From Candidatus Peribacteria bacterium RIFCSPHIGHO2_01_FULL_55_13 (GTDB taxonomy: Bacteria; Patescibacteriota; Gracilibacteria; Peribacterales; Peribacteraceae), in NCBI GenBank assembly GCA_001788925.1, contig MFXS01000004.1:8303-50463 (forward strand): 42,161 bases of DNA. The letters run 5' to 3'. This document shows, in pieces, positions 1-8,389 of the stretch. The position numbers and the translations under genes were made by a program. Numbering within the stretch: the first letter of the stretch is position 1; the number at the start of each line of letters is the position of its first letter. The notes under the pieces were generated by a model. That model ran no database searches, was not told where the DNA came from, and saw nothing but the letters and a program-made list of their open reading frames with translations.

Positions 1-5
1 CGCTG

Positions 6-1073
6 ATGCGGTGGATTATGGGACTCACGGACGGCTGGCAACATCAGGAGCTTTTCTGGCGTATCTTCTTCGCTTCCTGTCTTATCCAGTGCGTATGGCT
101 CGTTGCCGATATGGCCCGTAATCGTACGCGCGAGGAACGGCTAACGCTGTGTGGCTTGTGGTTATTCACAGGGGCACTTCTTTTGCAGGCCGGCACCCTC
201 ATGATGGCCACGATCACAGCGGTGGAGGCACTCTTCCTTTGCTGGATGCTGGCGCGTCCCGAGCTTCTCCGGAAGTGGAGCATCCTCATCGCTGCGCTTT
301 GGCTGGAAATGCTTTTTGTGGCGTATCAAGGCACCCTCTTTGCACCGCTTGTGTGGCTTGCGCTTCAGAAATCCAATCTGTCTTTTAGCAAACGACTCAC
401 AGTATTCGTCGTGCCGATCATTCTTCTCGCACTCTACACCCTTACCAATCCCTTGGCGGTTGCGTCGCTTGGACTTGTTGGTGGCATGGGGAGGGGGGCA
501 GACGTATCGGAAATTCTTCTGCACACTTTTAAATTATGGCTTATTGGCGGCAGCGGTGTTCTGAGCATTCTGGGACTTCTTGGGATGATCAGACATCGGC
601 ATTGGGCATTGTTTGGCACCTTTTTGCTCGTGACGATCTACTGCGGTGTTTCCTACCGCGAATACTACGCGATCCTCTTCGCGCCGTTGTTTATTGCAGG
701 CGCTGCCCTGCCTTCCCAAAAGATTGCCTCTCCCGCGTTCCACCTTGCATTACAAATGGTGATCGGAGTCCTGCTGTTCCTCTATATACCGTTTGCACCG
801 CTTTCTACTGCCCGTGCCGTGCGCGCAGCTTTGGACGATGCCGGAATCGCGGGCCCTGTTCTTATTAACGGTTCCTTCGGGCATGAGTGGCAATATCTGA
901 TGCCGGGGCCGGTCCGAAAATACAACAGAGAAGAGGTCGATTCAGCCGTTGCTGTCATCTGTTCTCCGCCGGGTGTATGCGTGGAAGCAGACCATCGTCT
1001 GATGGACGAGAGTGGATTCAGAATGTACCCCGGATACGGTGATGAGGTGTGGATACGGAATCAGATTCCGTAG
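6..1073 (+). CDS. Polytopic membrane protein, GT39/ArnT-like, probably 5'-truncated by the window edge
   Basis: 355-aa ORF with many hydrophobic segments; frame is open to the window start. Confidence 0.6.
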   Translation: MRWIMGLTDGWQHQELFWRIFFASCLIQCVWLVADMARNRTREERLTLCGLWLFTGALLLQAGTLMMATITAVEALFLCWMLARPELLRKWSILIAALWLEMLFVAYQGTLFAPLVWLALQKSNLSFSKRLTVFVVPIILLALYTLTNPLAVASLGLVGGMGRGADVSEILLHTFKLWLIGGSGVLSILGLLGMIRHRHWALFGTFLLVTIYCGVSYREYYAILFAPLFIAGAALPSQKIASPAFHLALQMVIGVLLFLYIPFAPLSTARAVRAALDDAGIAGPVLINGSFGHEWQYLMPGPVRKYNREEVDSAVAVICSPPGVCVEADHRLMDESGFRMYPGYGDEVWIRNQIP

Positions 1074-2059
1074 TACTCCCGATACCAATCGACAAACTTT
1101 TTCACTCCTTCTTCAATCCTTGTTTTTGGCTTGTAGCCAAGCATCTTCTGCGCTTTGGAAATGTCCGCTGATGTCGAAACAACGTCGCCGATCTGCATTG
1201 GGAGAAATTCTTTTTTGCCTTCTTTTCCGCATGCTTTCTCGACGGCGCTCACATAGTCCATCAACTCTTCCGTTTTTCCTCCGCCAAGGTTATAGATCTC
1301 ATACGGATCATTGCGATCAATGGCGGCAATCACACCGGAGACGATGTCGTCGATGTAGGTGAAGTCGCGCTGCATTTTTCCATGGCCGAAGATCGGCAGG
1401 GTCTTTCCTTTCATCACTGCATCCGTGAACAGGAAGAGCGCCATGTCGGGGCGGCCCCACGGCCCGTAGACCGTGAAGAAGCGGAGTCCCGTGCTGCGAA
1501 CGCCGTACACGGAATGGTAGACGTAGGCCTGCAGCTCGTTGGCCTTCTTCGTGAATCCGTAGATCGAGATCGGATGATCCACCGGGTGACTTTCCGAAAA
1601 CGGCTGTTCCTTGTTGTCGCCGTAGACGGCGCTTGTGGAAGCGTAAATCAAGCCGCCGATCTTATGCGTTCTCGTCGCCTCGATGATTCTGTTAAACCCG
1701 ACGACGTTGTCCTGTAAAAAGATATCCGGGTTATCGAGGGAGTGGCGGACGCCGGCTTGGGCAGCGAGGTGGCAGACGCGGGTGACGATTTGCGATTTGC
1801 GATTGATGATTTGCGATTTGTCGCTGCTGCTTGTGAGAGCATCGAATGCATTATCAAGAGTTTTTGGATCCGTGATGTCGCCGCGGACGAGGGTGAAGCC
1901 TTTCTCTTTCTCCAAAATCGCATTGCGGGCGACTTTGAGCGTGGGGTCGTAGTACTCGTTGAAGTTATCGATTCCGATTACCTCGTCTCCGCGCTTCAGA
2001 AGCGCCTGTGCGACGGAGAAGCCGATGAAGCCGGCCGATCCTGTAACGAGTATGCGCAT
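1061..2059 (-). CDS. NAD-dependent epimerase, UDP-glucuronate 4-epimerase-like (SDR)
   Basis: MRILVTGSAGFIGFSVAQALL, CHLAAQAGVRHSLDNP, YGFTKKANE; start moved to the internal Met before the Rossmann motif. Confidence 0.9.
   Translation of the reverse strand: MRILVTGSAGFIGFSVAQALLKRGDEVIGIDNFNEYYDPTLKVARNAILEKEKGFTLVRGDITDPKTLDNAFDALTSSSDKSQIINRKSQIVTRVCHLAAQAGVRHSLDNPDIFLQDNVVGFNRIIEATRTHKIGGLIYASTSAVYGDNKEQPFSESHPVDHPISIYGFTKKANELQAYVYHSVYGVRSTGLRFFTVYGPWGRPDMALFLFTDAVMKGKTLPIFGHGKMQRDFTYIDDIVSGVIAAIDRNDPYEIYNLGGGKTEELMDYVSAVEKACGKEGKKEFLPMQIGDVVSTSADISKAQKMLGYKPKTRIEEGVKKFVDWYREYYGI
1787..1822. repeat. Heptad-period repeat cluster (word ATTTGCG) inside the epimerase CDS
   Basis: gatttgcgatttgcgattgatgatttgcgatttgtc, period 7. 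Confidence 0.85.
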
Positions 2060-2080
2060 GCGAAAACATCTTATCATTAA

Positions 2081-2191
2081 TGACCAATGACCAAATTACA
2101 ATGACCAAACAATAACCAGTACACCCTGATCCCCTGGTTTTGTTCATTGAGTATTTCTCCTGCCTGGTCATTGTAATTTGGTCATTGGTCA
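2081..2191. repeat. Heptad-period hairpin element (word TGACCAA) with perfect 27-bp inverted arms
   Basis: 2081-2107 tgaccaatgaccaaattacaatgacca is the exact reverse complement of 2165-2191. Confidence 0.95.
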
Positions 2192-2193
2192 CT

Positions 2194-3504
2194 TTATCGC
2201 ACTCCTACTCCCCAGTAGGTCAGCCCCGCATCCCGCACTTCCGCAGGGTCATACACATTCCGACCGTCAAACAGTTCCTTTCCCCGCATGATTTCTTTTA
2301 ATTTCCGCAGATCCACGCCACGGAAGGCATCCCATTCTGTGAGAAGGACGACGGCATCCGCTTCTTTTGCGGCATCTATCGGGGAAACGGCATACGTCAC
2401 TTTCTTTTTGAGGATGGCTTTCGCTTTCTCCATCGCCACAGGATCGTGGACGGAAACCTTGTGGCCGGCGCGCGTGAGTAACGGAATCAGATCCAGGCTC
2501 GGCGCTTCGCGAAGATCATCCGTTTTCGGTTTGAACGAAAGCCCCCAGATGGCGACCGTGGCATTGGGCGGAAGCGTGCCGAGAATCTTTTTGAAGAAGC
2601 GCTGACGCTGGCGGTTGTTCATATCATGCGTCGCTTTTACAAGAGGGAGGGGGACACCGGTCTCTTTGCTGAGCGCGATCAGGGCCTTCACATCCTTCGG
2701 GAAACAGCTGCCGCCGTAGCCGATGCCGGCATGCAGGAAGCGCGGACCGATGCGGTCATCGAGCCCCATACCTGCAGCAACCTCTCGGACAGATCCTCCT
2801 GTTGTTTCGCAGAGTTCACTGATCATATTAATGAACGAGATCTTGTTCGCCAGGAACGCGTTGCTTGCGTACTTCACAATCTCCGCCGATTCGCGCGTCA
2901 TGAAGAGGAGCGGTTTTCCGACTCGCGTGAGCGGCTGATAGATGTCCTCCATCACATGCTTCGATTTCTCATCACCATTGATTCCGACGACGATACGATC
3001 CGGCTGCATGGTGTCATGGACGGCATTTCCCTCGCGGAGGAATTCCGGATTGCTGATGACGGGAATCTTGTGGGGCACTTCGCGCTTGCGGAGCACTTCC
3101 GCGATCAGGTCCTCGCATTTCTTTCCGGTTCCCACCGGCACGGTGGACTTATTCACAAAGACGAGATCATTCTCCGCGTGCTCGGCCACCGACTGCGCCA
3201 CAGTGAATACGGCGCGGAGGTCAGCCGAAAAGTCGGCATTCGGAGGAGTGGCGACCGCGGAGAAGATCACCTGTGCACCCGGCATCGCTTCCGAAAGCTC
3301 GGTCGTAAATGAAAGTCTGCCGCTTGCGAGGTTCCGGACGATCAATTCTTCGAGCTCCGGCTCGTAGATGGGGGATTTTCCGGACTTCAGAAGCTTCACT
3401 TTGGCTTCGTCGATATCCACGCCGATGACTTCATGGCCGAGCTCCGCAAAGCAGGCTGCGGAAACCAGGCCGACATATCCGGTACCGACGATTGCTATCT
3501 TCAT
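2194..3504 (-). CDS. ugd: UDP-glucose 6-dehydrogenase
   Basis: MKIAIVGTGYVGLVSAACFAELGHEVIGVDID; GIGYGGSCFPKDVKAL catalytic Cys motif. Confidence 0.95.
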   Translation of the reverse strand: MKIAIVGTGYVGLVSAACFAELGHEVIGVDIDEAKVKLLKSGKSPIYEPELEELIVRNLASGRLSFTTELSEAMPGAQVIFSAVATPPNADFSADLRAVFTVAQSVAEHAENDLVFVNKSTVPVGTGKKCEDLIAEVLRKREVPHKIPVISNPEFLREGNAVHDTMQPDRIVVGINGDEKSKHVMEDIYQPLTRVGKPLLFMTRESAEIVKYASNAFLANKISFINMISELCETTGGSVREVAAGMGLDDRIGPRFLHAGIGYGGSCFPKDVKALIALSKETGVPLPLVKATHDMNNRQRQRFFKKILGTLPPNATVAIWGLSFKPKTDDLREAPSLDLIPLLTRAGHKVSVHDPVAMEKAKAILKKKVTYAVSPIDAAKEADAVVLLTEWDAFRGVDLRKLKEIMRGKELFDGRNVYDPAEVRDAGLTYWGVGVR

Positions 3505-3510
3505 ACGTGA

Positions 3511-3592
3511 GAATACTAGAGTATTAGAATACTAGAGTACCAGGAAAAGGTCGCACGCTTTTTCATGTCGTCCTAGTATTCTAGTACTCTAG
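3511..3592. repeat. Octad-period hairpin element (words AGAATACT/AGAGTATT)
   Basis: gaatactagagtattagaatactagagtacc ... cctagtattctagtactctag; arms pair with one mismatch over about 20 bp. Confidence 0.85.
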
Positions 3593-3602
3593 CCCTTACA
3601 TC

Positions 3603-4601
3603 GTGCCCAAGCGCATCCTGATCACCGGCTCCATCGCCTACGACCTCCTCCTTTCGTATGAAGGTTCGTTTGCCGATGCGATCAAAGGGGGATCCATCGA
3701 CCGGCTTTCCGTGAGCTTCTTCGCGCCGCATCTTAAGCGCCACCGCGGCGGCACGGGCTCCAACATTGCATGGAACCTGAGGCTTCTTGGCGGCAATCCG
3801 TTACTCGTGGGGACAGTTGGTACGGACGGAGGGGAATACTGCGCGCTCATGGAAGAGCGGGGTATTGATACGTCACACGTCGAACGGAGAAAAGACAGCA
3901 TCACGGCGACGGCGATTATCGGGACAGATAACGGCGAGCGGCAGATTGCATTCTTTCATCCCGGCGCGGATTCACTGGGTACGTGGCCCGCCTACGCTTC
4001 TGAGGAAGCTTCGGTGGGCAGGCCAAATCTCAATGAGGAACGCGATGATATTGCATGGGCGATTGTCGGTGCGCGCAATCCTGTTCTCATGATGGAAGCT
4101 GCGCGATGGTGCGGTAAAGCGGGATTGGCTCTTCTCTTTGATCCCGCGCAGCAGATCATCGCGCTGAGTGCGGATGAATTACGATCGGCGATCGGAGCAA
4201 GCAGGGGAGTCATCTGCAATGAATACGAATGGAGTGTGCTTTCCGAGCGGACAGGAATGCAGGCAGAGGACATTCTGCAGACAGCGGAATTTCTGATTGT
4301 GACGCAGGGGGATAAGGGAGTCGAGCTCTACGAGAATGCAAAAAGCAAAAATAAAAAAGCAAAAATTCCCGCCTGCAGAGCTGATCAGGTGATCAACCCG
4401 ACCGGAGCAGGGGATGCATTCCGTGCAGGACTATTATTCGGTTTAGAAAAGAAATGGGATCTTGCGGATTGCTGCAGACTCGGCGCTGCGATGGGATCAT
4501 TTGTTGTGGAGATTGAGGGAACTCTGTTGGAAGGCCTTGATATAGATGTCGTCGGACAAAGAGTGCAGCAAACCTATGGCAAAACTCTTCCTCTCCTGTA
4601 A
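3603..4601 (+). CDS. PfkB-family carbohydrate/nucleoside kinase (adenosine kinase-like)
   Basis: GGTGSNIAWNLRLLGG and NPTGAGDAFRAGLLFGL motifs; directly upstream of ahcY. Confidence 0.88.
   Translation: MPKRILITGSIAYDLLLSYEGSFADAIKGGSIDRLSVSFFAPHLKRHRGGTGSNIAWNLRLLGGNPLLVGTVGTDGGEYCALMEERGIDTSHVERRKDSITATAIIGTDNGERQIAFFHPGADSLGTWPAYASEEASVGRPNLNEERDDIAWAIVGARNPVLMMEAARWCGKAGLALLFDPAQQIIALSADELRSAIGASRGVICNEYEWSVLSERTGMQAEDILQTAEFLIVTQGDKGVELYENAKSKNKKAKIPACRADQVINPTGAGDAFRAGLLFGLEKKWDLADCCRLGAAMGSFVVEIEGTLLEGLDIDVVGQRVQQTYGKTLPLL
4338..4368. repeat. Heptad-period repeat (word GCAAAAA) inside the pfkB-family CDS
   Basis: gcaaaaa gcaaaaa taaaaaa gcaaaaa ttc. Confidence 0.7.
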
Positions 4602-4611
4602 CAATCCCCCC

Positions 4612-5865
4612 ATGTCTTACGTCAAAGACCCTTCTCTTGCCGCGCAAGGAAAACTGAACCTCGAAATCGCCGAGAAGCGCATGGGCGCCCTCATGCTTTT
4701 GCGCGAACGTTTTGCCAAAGAGCAGCCCTTCAAGGGCCTCACGATCGGCATGGCATTGCATGTGACCAAGGAAACGGGAATTCTTGTCCGTACGCTCAGA
4801 GACGGCGGTGCCAAGGTCGCGATCACCGGATGTAATCCTTTGAGTACCCAGGATGACGTAGCTGCTGCGCTTGCCGAAGAAAAGGATGTTCTTGTTTGGG
4901 CGTATAAAGGAGAGAGCAAGGAGGACTACTACAAGTTCCTCACGGCTGTTATCGCAACCGAGCCCGATATCACGATCGACGACGGCTGCGACCTCGTCAC
5001 GGAAATCCATACGAAGCACCCGCACCTGCTCCAGAAACTTCTGGGCGGCTGCGAGGAGACGACCACAGGCATTATTCGCCTGCACTCCATGGTCCGAGAC
5101 GGCGCCCTCAAGATCCCGATGGTGGCGGTGAACGATAACAAGACCAAACACCTCTTTGATAACTACTACGGCACGGGCCAGTCCACATTCGATGGCATCC
5201 TCCGCTCTACCAATCTTCTTATCGCCGGAAAGACTGTCGTGGTTGTCGGCTACGGAAGCTGCGGCAAAGGAGTCGCGATGCGCGCCAAGGGGCTCGGAGC
5301 CAACGTGATCGTCACGGAAGTGGATCCCTTTGCGGCGCTTCAGGCTGCGATGGACGGCCACCGTGTCCTTCCGATGGCCGAAGCCGCGCCCGTTGGCGAC
5401 CTCTTCATCACCGTAACAGGAAACCTCAATGTCATCCGTTACGAACACATCGAGAAAATGAAAGACGCTTCCGTGCTCGCGAACTCCGGCCACTTCGATT
5501 GTGAACTTGATCTCAAGGCTCTGGAAAAAATGGCACGTCGCAAGCGCCGAGTACGTCACTATCTCGATGAGTACATGCTCAAAGATGGCCGCATCATTTA
5601 TGTAGCCGGAGAGGGGAGACTCGTGAACCTGGCCTCGGCTGAAGGTCACCCGAGCGAAGTGATGAGTATGAGTTTCCTGGGTCAGGCGCTGGCCTGTGAG
5701 TATCTGGTAAAGAACCGCGGAAATCTGAAACCCGAAGTCATCACGCTGCCCGAAGAAATCGATCAGCAGATTTCCGCGGCGCAGCTCGCGATCATGGGTG
5801 TAAAAATCGATAAGCTTACGGCGGAGCAAGAGGCGTATCTGAAGAGCTGGAAAGAGGGGACGTAG
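4612..5865 (+). CDS. ahcY: S-adenosylhomocysteine hydrolase
   Basis: VVVVGYGSCGKGVAMRAKGLGANVIVTEVDPFAALQAAMDGHRV, ANSGHFDCELD, ends SWKEGT. Confidence 0.95.
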   Translation: MSYVKDPSLAAQGKLNLEIAEKRMGALMLLRERFAKEQPFKGLTIGMALHVTKETGILVRTLRDGGAKVAITGCNPLSTQDDVAAALAEEKDVLVWAYKGESKEDYYKFLTAVIATEPDITIDDGCDLVTEIHTKHPHLLQKLLGGCEETTTGIIRLHSMVRDGALKIPMVAVNDNKTKHLFDNYYGTGQSTFDGILRSTNLLIAGKTVVVVGYGSCGKGVAMRAKGLGANVIVTEVDPFAALQAAMDGHRVLPMAEAAPVGDLFITVTGNLNVIRYEHIEKMKDASVLANSGHFDCELDLKALEKMARRKRRVRHYLDEYMLKDGRIIYVAGEGRLVNLASAEGHPSEVMSMSFLGQALACEYLVKNRGNLKPEVITLPEEIDQQISAAQLAIMGVKIDKLTAEQEAYLKSWKEGT

Positions 5866-5960
5866 TATCTGTTTCTTTTTCGGACGACACACACCAAGAA
5901 TGGCATTGTTTGGCCTTAAAACACCTCTACAGAGTGGTACCGCTGCGCCGGTACATACTC

Positions 5961-5988
5961 TTGACAGTCAAGAAAACTGGACTACTAT
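5961..5988 (+). promoter_or_regulatory. Sigma70-type promoter TTGACA-N16-TACTAT
   Basis: ttgaca at 5961-5966, tactat at 5983-5988. Confidence 0.6.
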
Positions 5989-6244
5989 CTTTTCAACGTG
6001 AACGTTCCCCATCTCCTCCTTCCGGTCTCCTTTATTCGCTGCATGAAGCAGACGGAAGGGATTGCGTAAGAGGTATACCGGAGAGCGAAGCATCCCTTCC
6101 CACCCAAAGAAGGTTCGTTTACGTAGAACTAGGACAAGATCCTTCACACCACCGAAGTACGTATACTGCTCTGTCTCTCTTGGAAAGAGACTCTGGCATT
6201 CGCTGGAGATTCGGCAGAGTAACAAGTTTTTAGGAGGGACATCA

Positions 6245-6364
6245 ATGTCCAAGAACGTCTCAGGGGAACGGCTAGCGATGATTTACGGTACCCGAAAGGG
6301 TGCTAAGAAAACGAGCCCCTCCGCCAAACAGCGGAGGAGAAGAAAGGGGGCGAAGGCCTCCTAA
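6245..6364 (+). CDS. Putative 39-aa highly basic microprotein MSKNVSGERLAMIYGTRKGAKKTSPSAKQRRRRKGAKAS
   Basis: ATG with strong SD taggagggacatcaATG; may instead be part of a structured RNA. Confidence 0.45.
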   Translation: MSKNVSGERLAMIYGTRKGAKKTSPSAKQRRRRKGAKAS

Positions 6365-6394
6365 ATCTGGGCAACTATGCCCTCCTAATTATTC

Positions 6395-6424
6395 GGCCCG
6401 GTCTGCTGCAAAGCGGACCGGGCC
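6395..6424 (+). terminator. GC-rich terminator-like hairpin
   Basis: ggcccggtctgctgcaaagcggaccgggcc; weakly T-rich downstream. Confidence 0.65.
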
Positions 6425-6497
6425 TCGTCTCATTCTTGAGTCCGAGCAGTGTGCGCATTTCAATCTAAAACACAAATCAAAGTCATTATATCGATAT

Positions 6498-6525
6498 TTG
6501 ACATTATACAAAAAAAGTATACGAT
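6498..6525 (+). promoter_or_regulatory. Promoter TTGACA-N16-TACGAT
   Basis: ttgaca 6498-6503 and tacgat 6520-6525, upstream of ORF 6565. Confidence 0.5.
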
Positions 6526-6564
6526 TTAACTCGTTCCGGTCTCCATTTCTTCCCCCTCCCAGCC

Positions 6565-6828
6565 ATGACGAAATTCGAGGAAAAGTTTCCAGACGTGCTG
6601 GGGGTTGATCATACCGACGTAGCGCCCTCACCTCGTGATCTTCTCCAGGAGAAGGGTGTTTTGATAGATCCTAATATGCCAGCTGATAGCGTGTATTTTA
6701 CACACGCTCTCGCCCTTACTCTCGATCATGAAAGGGCTATGGCAGAAGACAGTATGAAACCTACTCTTTTGCAAAATGCCCAAGAAGAAGATCCTGATTT
6801 TGATCACACGCGTCAGTCTCAGGCGTAA
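6565..6828 (+). CDS. Hypothetical acidic protein (87 aa)
   Basis: ORF with an upstream promoter-like sequence; no recognised domain. Confidence 0.5.
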   Translation: MTKFEEKFPDVLGVDHTDVAPSPRDLLQEKGVLIDPNMPADSVYFTHALALTLDHERAMAEDSMKPTLLQNAQEEDPDFDHTRQSQA

Positions 6829-6878
6829 CGCACGATCTTCCATCAGTATTCTCTCTCCATCGGAGTATCCTGTACTCC

Positions 6879-7841
6879 ATGAGTCAGAACACTGAAGTCG
6901 CAGGCTTGTTTCGCCAGATCGCCGCGCTCCTCCAGGCGGGTGCAGGCATGAAAGATGAGAATGTTTCCTTTAAAATCCGCGCGTATGTGAATGCGGCAAA
7001 GATCATCGAAGAATTGCCACAGGATATTGGTGCATATGGTGGCGTGAAAGAATTGAAGCAGCTTCCCGGCATCGGTGACGCGACGGCAAAGAAGATCGTG
7101 GAGTATCTGGAAACAGGAAAGATGGAAGCTTTGGAGAAACTGCGCAATGCGAGCGGGGGAGTGAGCGCGGAGCTTTTGGGCGTGGAAAACCTTGGGCCCA
7201 AGCGTGCGATGCTCATCCAAAAAGAACTCGGCGTCACCACGGTTTCGGGGCTTATGAAAGCCGCAAAAGAGGGGAAGCTGCGTTCCCTTCCGCGGTTTTC
7301 CGCACTCATTGAAAAGAAGATCCTTGAAAGCGCCGGTCGCTCCAAAGAACGGTCGACGCGGTTTCCTCGCGAAGAGATTCAGGACGATGTGGAAGCGCTT
7401 CTTAAAAAAATCCGTGCGGTGGAAGGAGTAGAGCGGGCGGAAGCCGCAGGGTCGTATCGCCGTAAACAAGCCACGGTCGGAGACATCGATACGCTCGTCG
7501 TCACCAAATCACCGGCAGCGGTATCTGATGCCATCGCGAAGCTTCCGTTTGTTCGCAATGTAGTGGCGCACGGCGATAAGAAATTATCCTATGATCTTAA
7601 AAGTAGTATTCGCGTCGACACTCGATTCGTCGCCAAGAGCCAGTGGGGTTCTGCTTTGCTCTACTTCACAGGATCAAAAGAGCACAACATTGCGATGCGT
7701 ATCGTGGCGATCAAAAAAGGATGGAAACTCAGCGAGTACGGATTATTTGATGCAAAAGGGAAGGTGATTGCTTCGAAAGAGGAAAAGGATATCTATCAAA
7801 AATTGGCCTTGCCCTACAAAGAGCCGTGGGAAAGAGGGTGA
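6879..7841 (+). CDS. Family X DNA polymerase (PolX/pol beta-like) without a PHP domain
   Basis: N-terminal helix-hairpin-helix KQLPGIGDATAKKIVEYL; nucleotidyltransferase AAGSYRRKQATVGDIDTLV; 320 aa ends after the palm/thumb. Confidence 0.88.
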   Translation: MSQNTEVAGLFRQIAALLQAGAGMKDENVSFKIRAYVNAAKIIEELPQDIGAYGGVKELKQLPGIGDATAKKIVEYLETGKMEALEKLRNASGGVSAELLGVENLGPKRAMLIQKELGVTTVSGLMKAAKEGKLRSLPRFSALIEKKILESAGRSKERSTRFPREEIQDDVEALLKKIRAVEGVERAEAAGSYRRKQATVGDIDTLVVTKSPAAVSDAIAKLPFVRNVVAHGDKKLSYDLKSSIRVDTRFVAKSQWGSALLYFTGSKEHNIAMRIVAIKKGWKLSEYGLFDAKGKVIASKEEKDIYQKLALPYKEPWERG

Positions 7842-7848
7842 AATTCAA

Positions 7849-7877
7849 GAATTCGGAATGCGGAATTCGGAATTTTT
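7849..7877. repeat. Heptad-period repeat (word GGAATTC/GGAATGC), single arm
   Basis: gaattcggaatgcggaattcggaattttt. Confidence 0.85.
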
Positions 7878-7895
7878 GTCTAAAGTCCTCTCTAC

Positions 7896-7985
7896 GGAGA
7901 GGTCGCATAGTGGCCTAGTGCGCACGCTTGGAAAGCGTGTAGACCTGAAAGGGTCTCGGGGGTTCGAATCCCCCCCTCTCCGCCA
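7896..7985 (+). tRNA. tRNA-Ser(GGA), CCA encoded
   Basis: ggagagg/cctctcc acceptor, cacgc-ttGGAaa-gcgtg anticodon arm, long variable arm, ggttcgaatcc T arm. Confidence 0.95.
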
Positions 7986-8041
7986 TGTTCACATACAAGA
8001 ACCGCGCCCGGGATGGGCGCTCTCGGGGGATTCCTTATCCT

Positions 8042-8284
8042 CTATTTCGCGTGCCCGCTGGCCCAGCAGACCATCTTCGCACAGAGCGAGATGTTGAGCC
8101 CAAAGGCGATGAGCGCGAGCGATGCGCCGCTGCCGCCGAAGGCGATGCCGCTACCCGTGAGATGCGTGTTCACCACTCCCATCATCGCCGCAAGGGAGGT
8201 GATGAGAAGCAGGAACGCCACAAGGCCAATAAGAACAGAGCAAGCGCTTCCAGAGCCGGTGGTTTTCTTCTTGATGAGTGCCAT
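8042..8284 (-). CDS. Small membrane protein, hypothetical
   Basis: MALIKKKTTGSGSACSVLIGLVAFLLLITSLAAMMGV; two or more hydrophobic segments. Confidence 0.6.
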   Translation of the reverse strand: MALIKKKTTGSGSACSVLIGLVAFLLLITSLAAMMGVVNTHLTGSGIAFGGSGASLALIAFGLNISLCAKMVCWASGHAK

Positions 8285-8389
8285 AGTGGAGATGAGCGTA
8301 GCGCGTATGCCTTGTATCTGCAATTGGCAGGAAAGAAAGGAGTGAGGAGCTAGGTGGAAGCGGAGGAAAAACTGCTATCCTGTGCGGGT

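Larger units (their letters stand above)
5993..6424 (+). ncRNA. Candidate structured RNA / long leader (unknown family)
   Basis: Promoter upstream; multiple local hairpins (GGACA-TCAA-TGTCC 6237-6250, ACCC-GAAA-GGGT 6290-6301, CCTCCGC-N6-GCGGAGG 6318-6337, GGGCA-ACTA-TGCCC 6369-6382); ends at a terminator-like hairpin. Confidence 0.45.

Noticed and set aside
4393-5892. 499-aa minus-strand ORF antisense to ahcY
   Set aside because: It is the reverse shadow of a well-conserved gene in GC-rich sequence; no recognisable motif.
5993-6424. Assignment of the structured RNA to RNase P, tmRNA, SRP or 6S RNA
   Set aside because: Conserved hallmarks recalled for RNase P (GAGGAAAGUCC), the tmRNA tRNA-like ends and the SRP GGAAGGAAGC motif were not found on either strand by eye.
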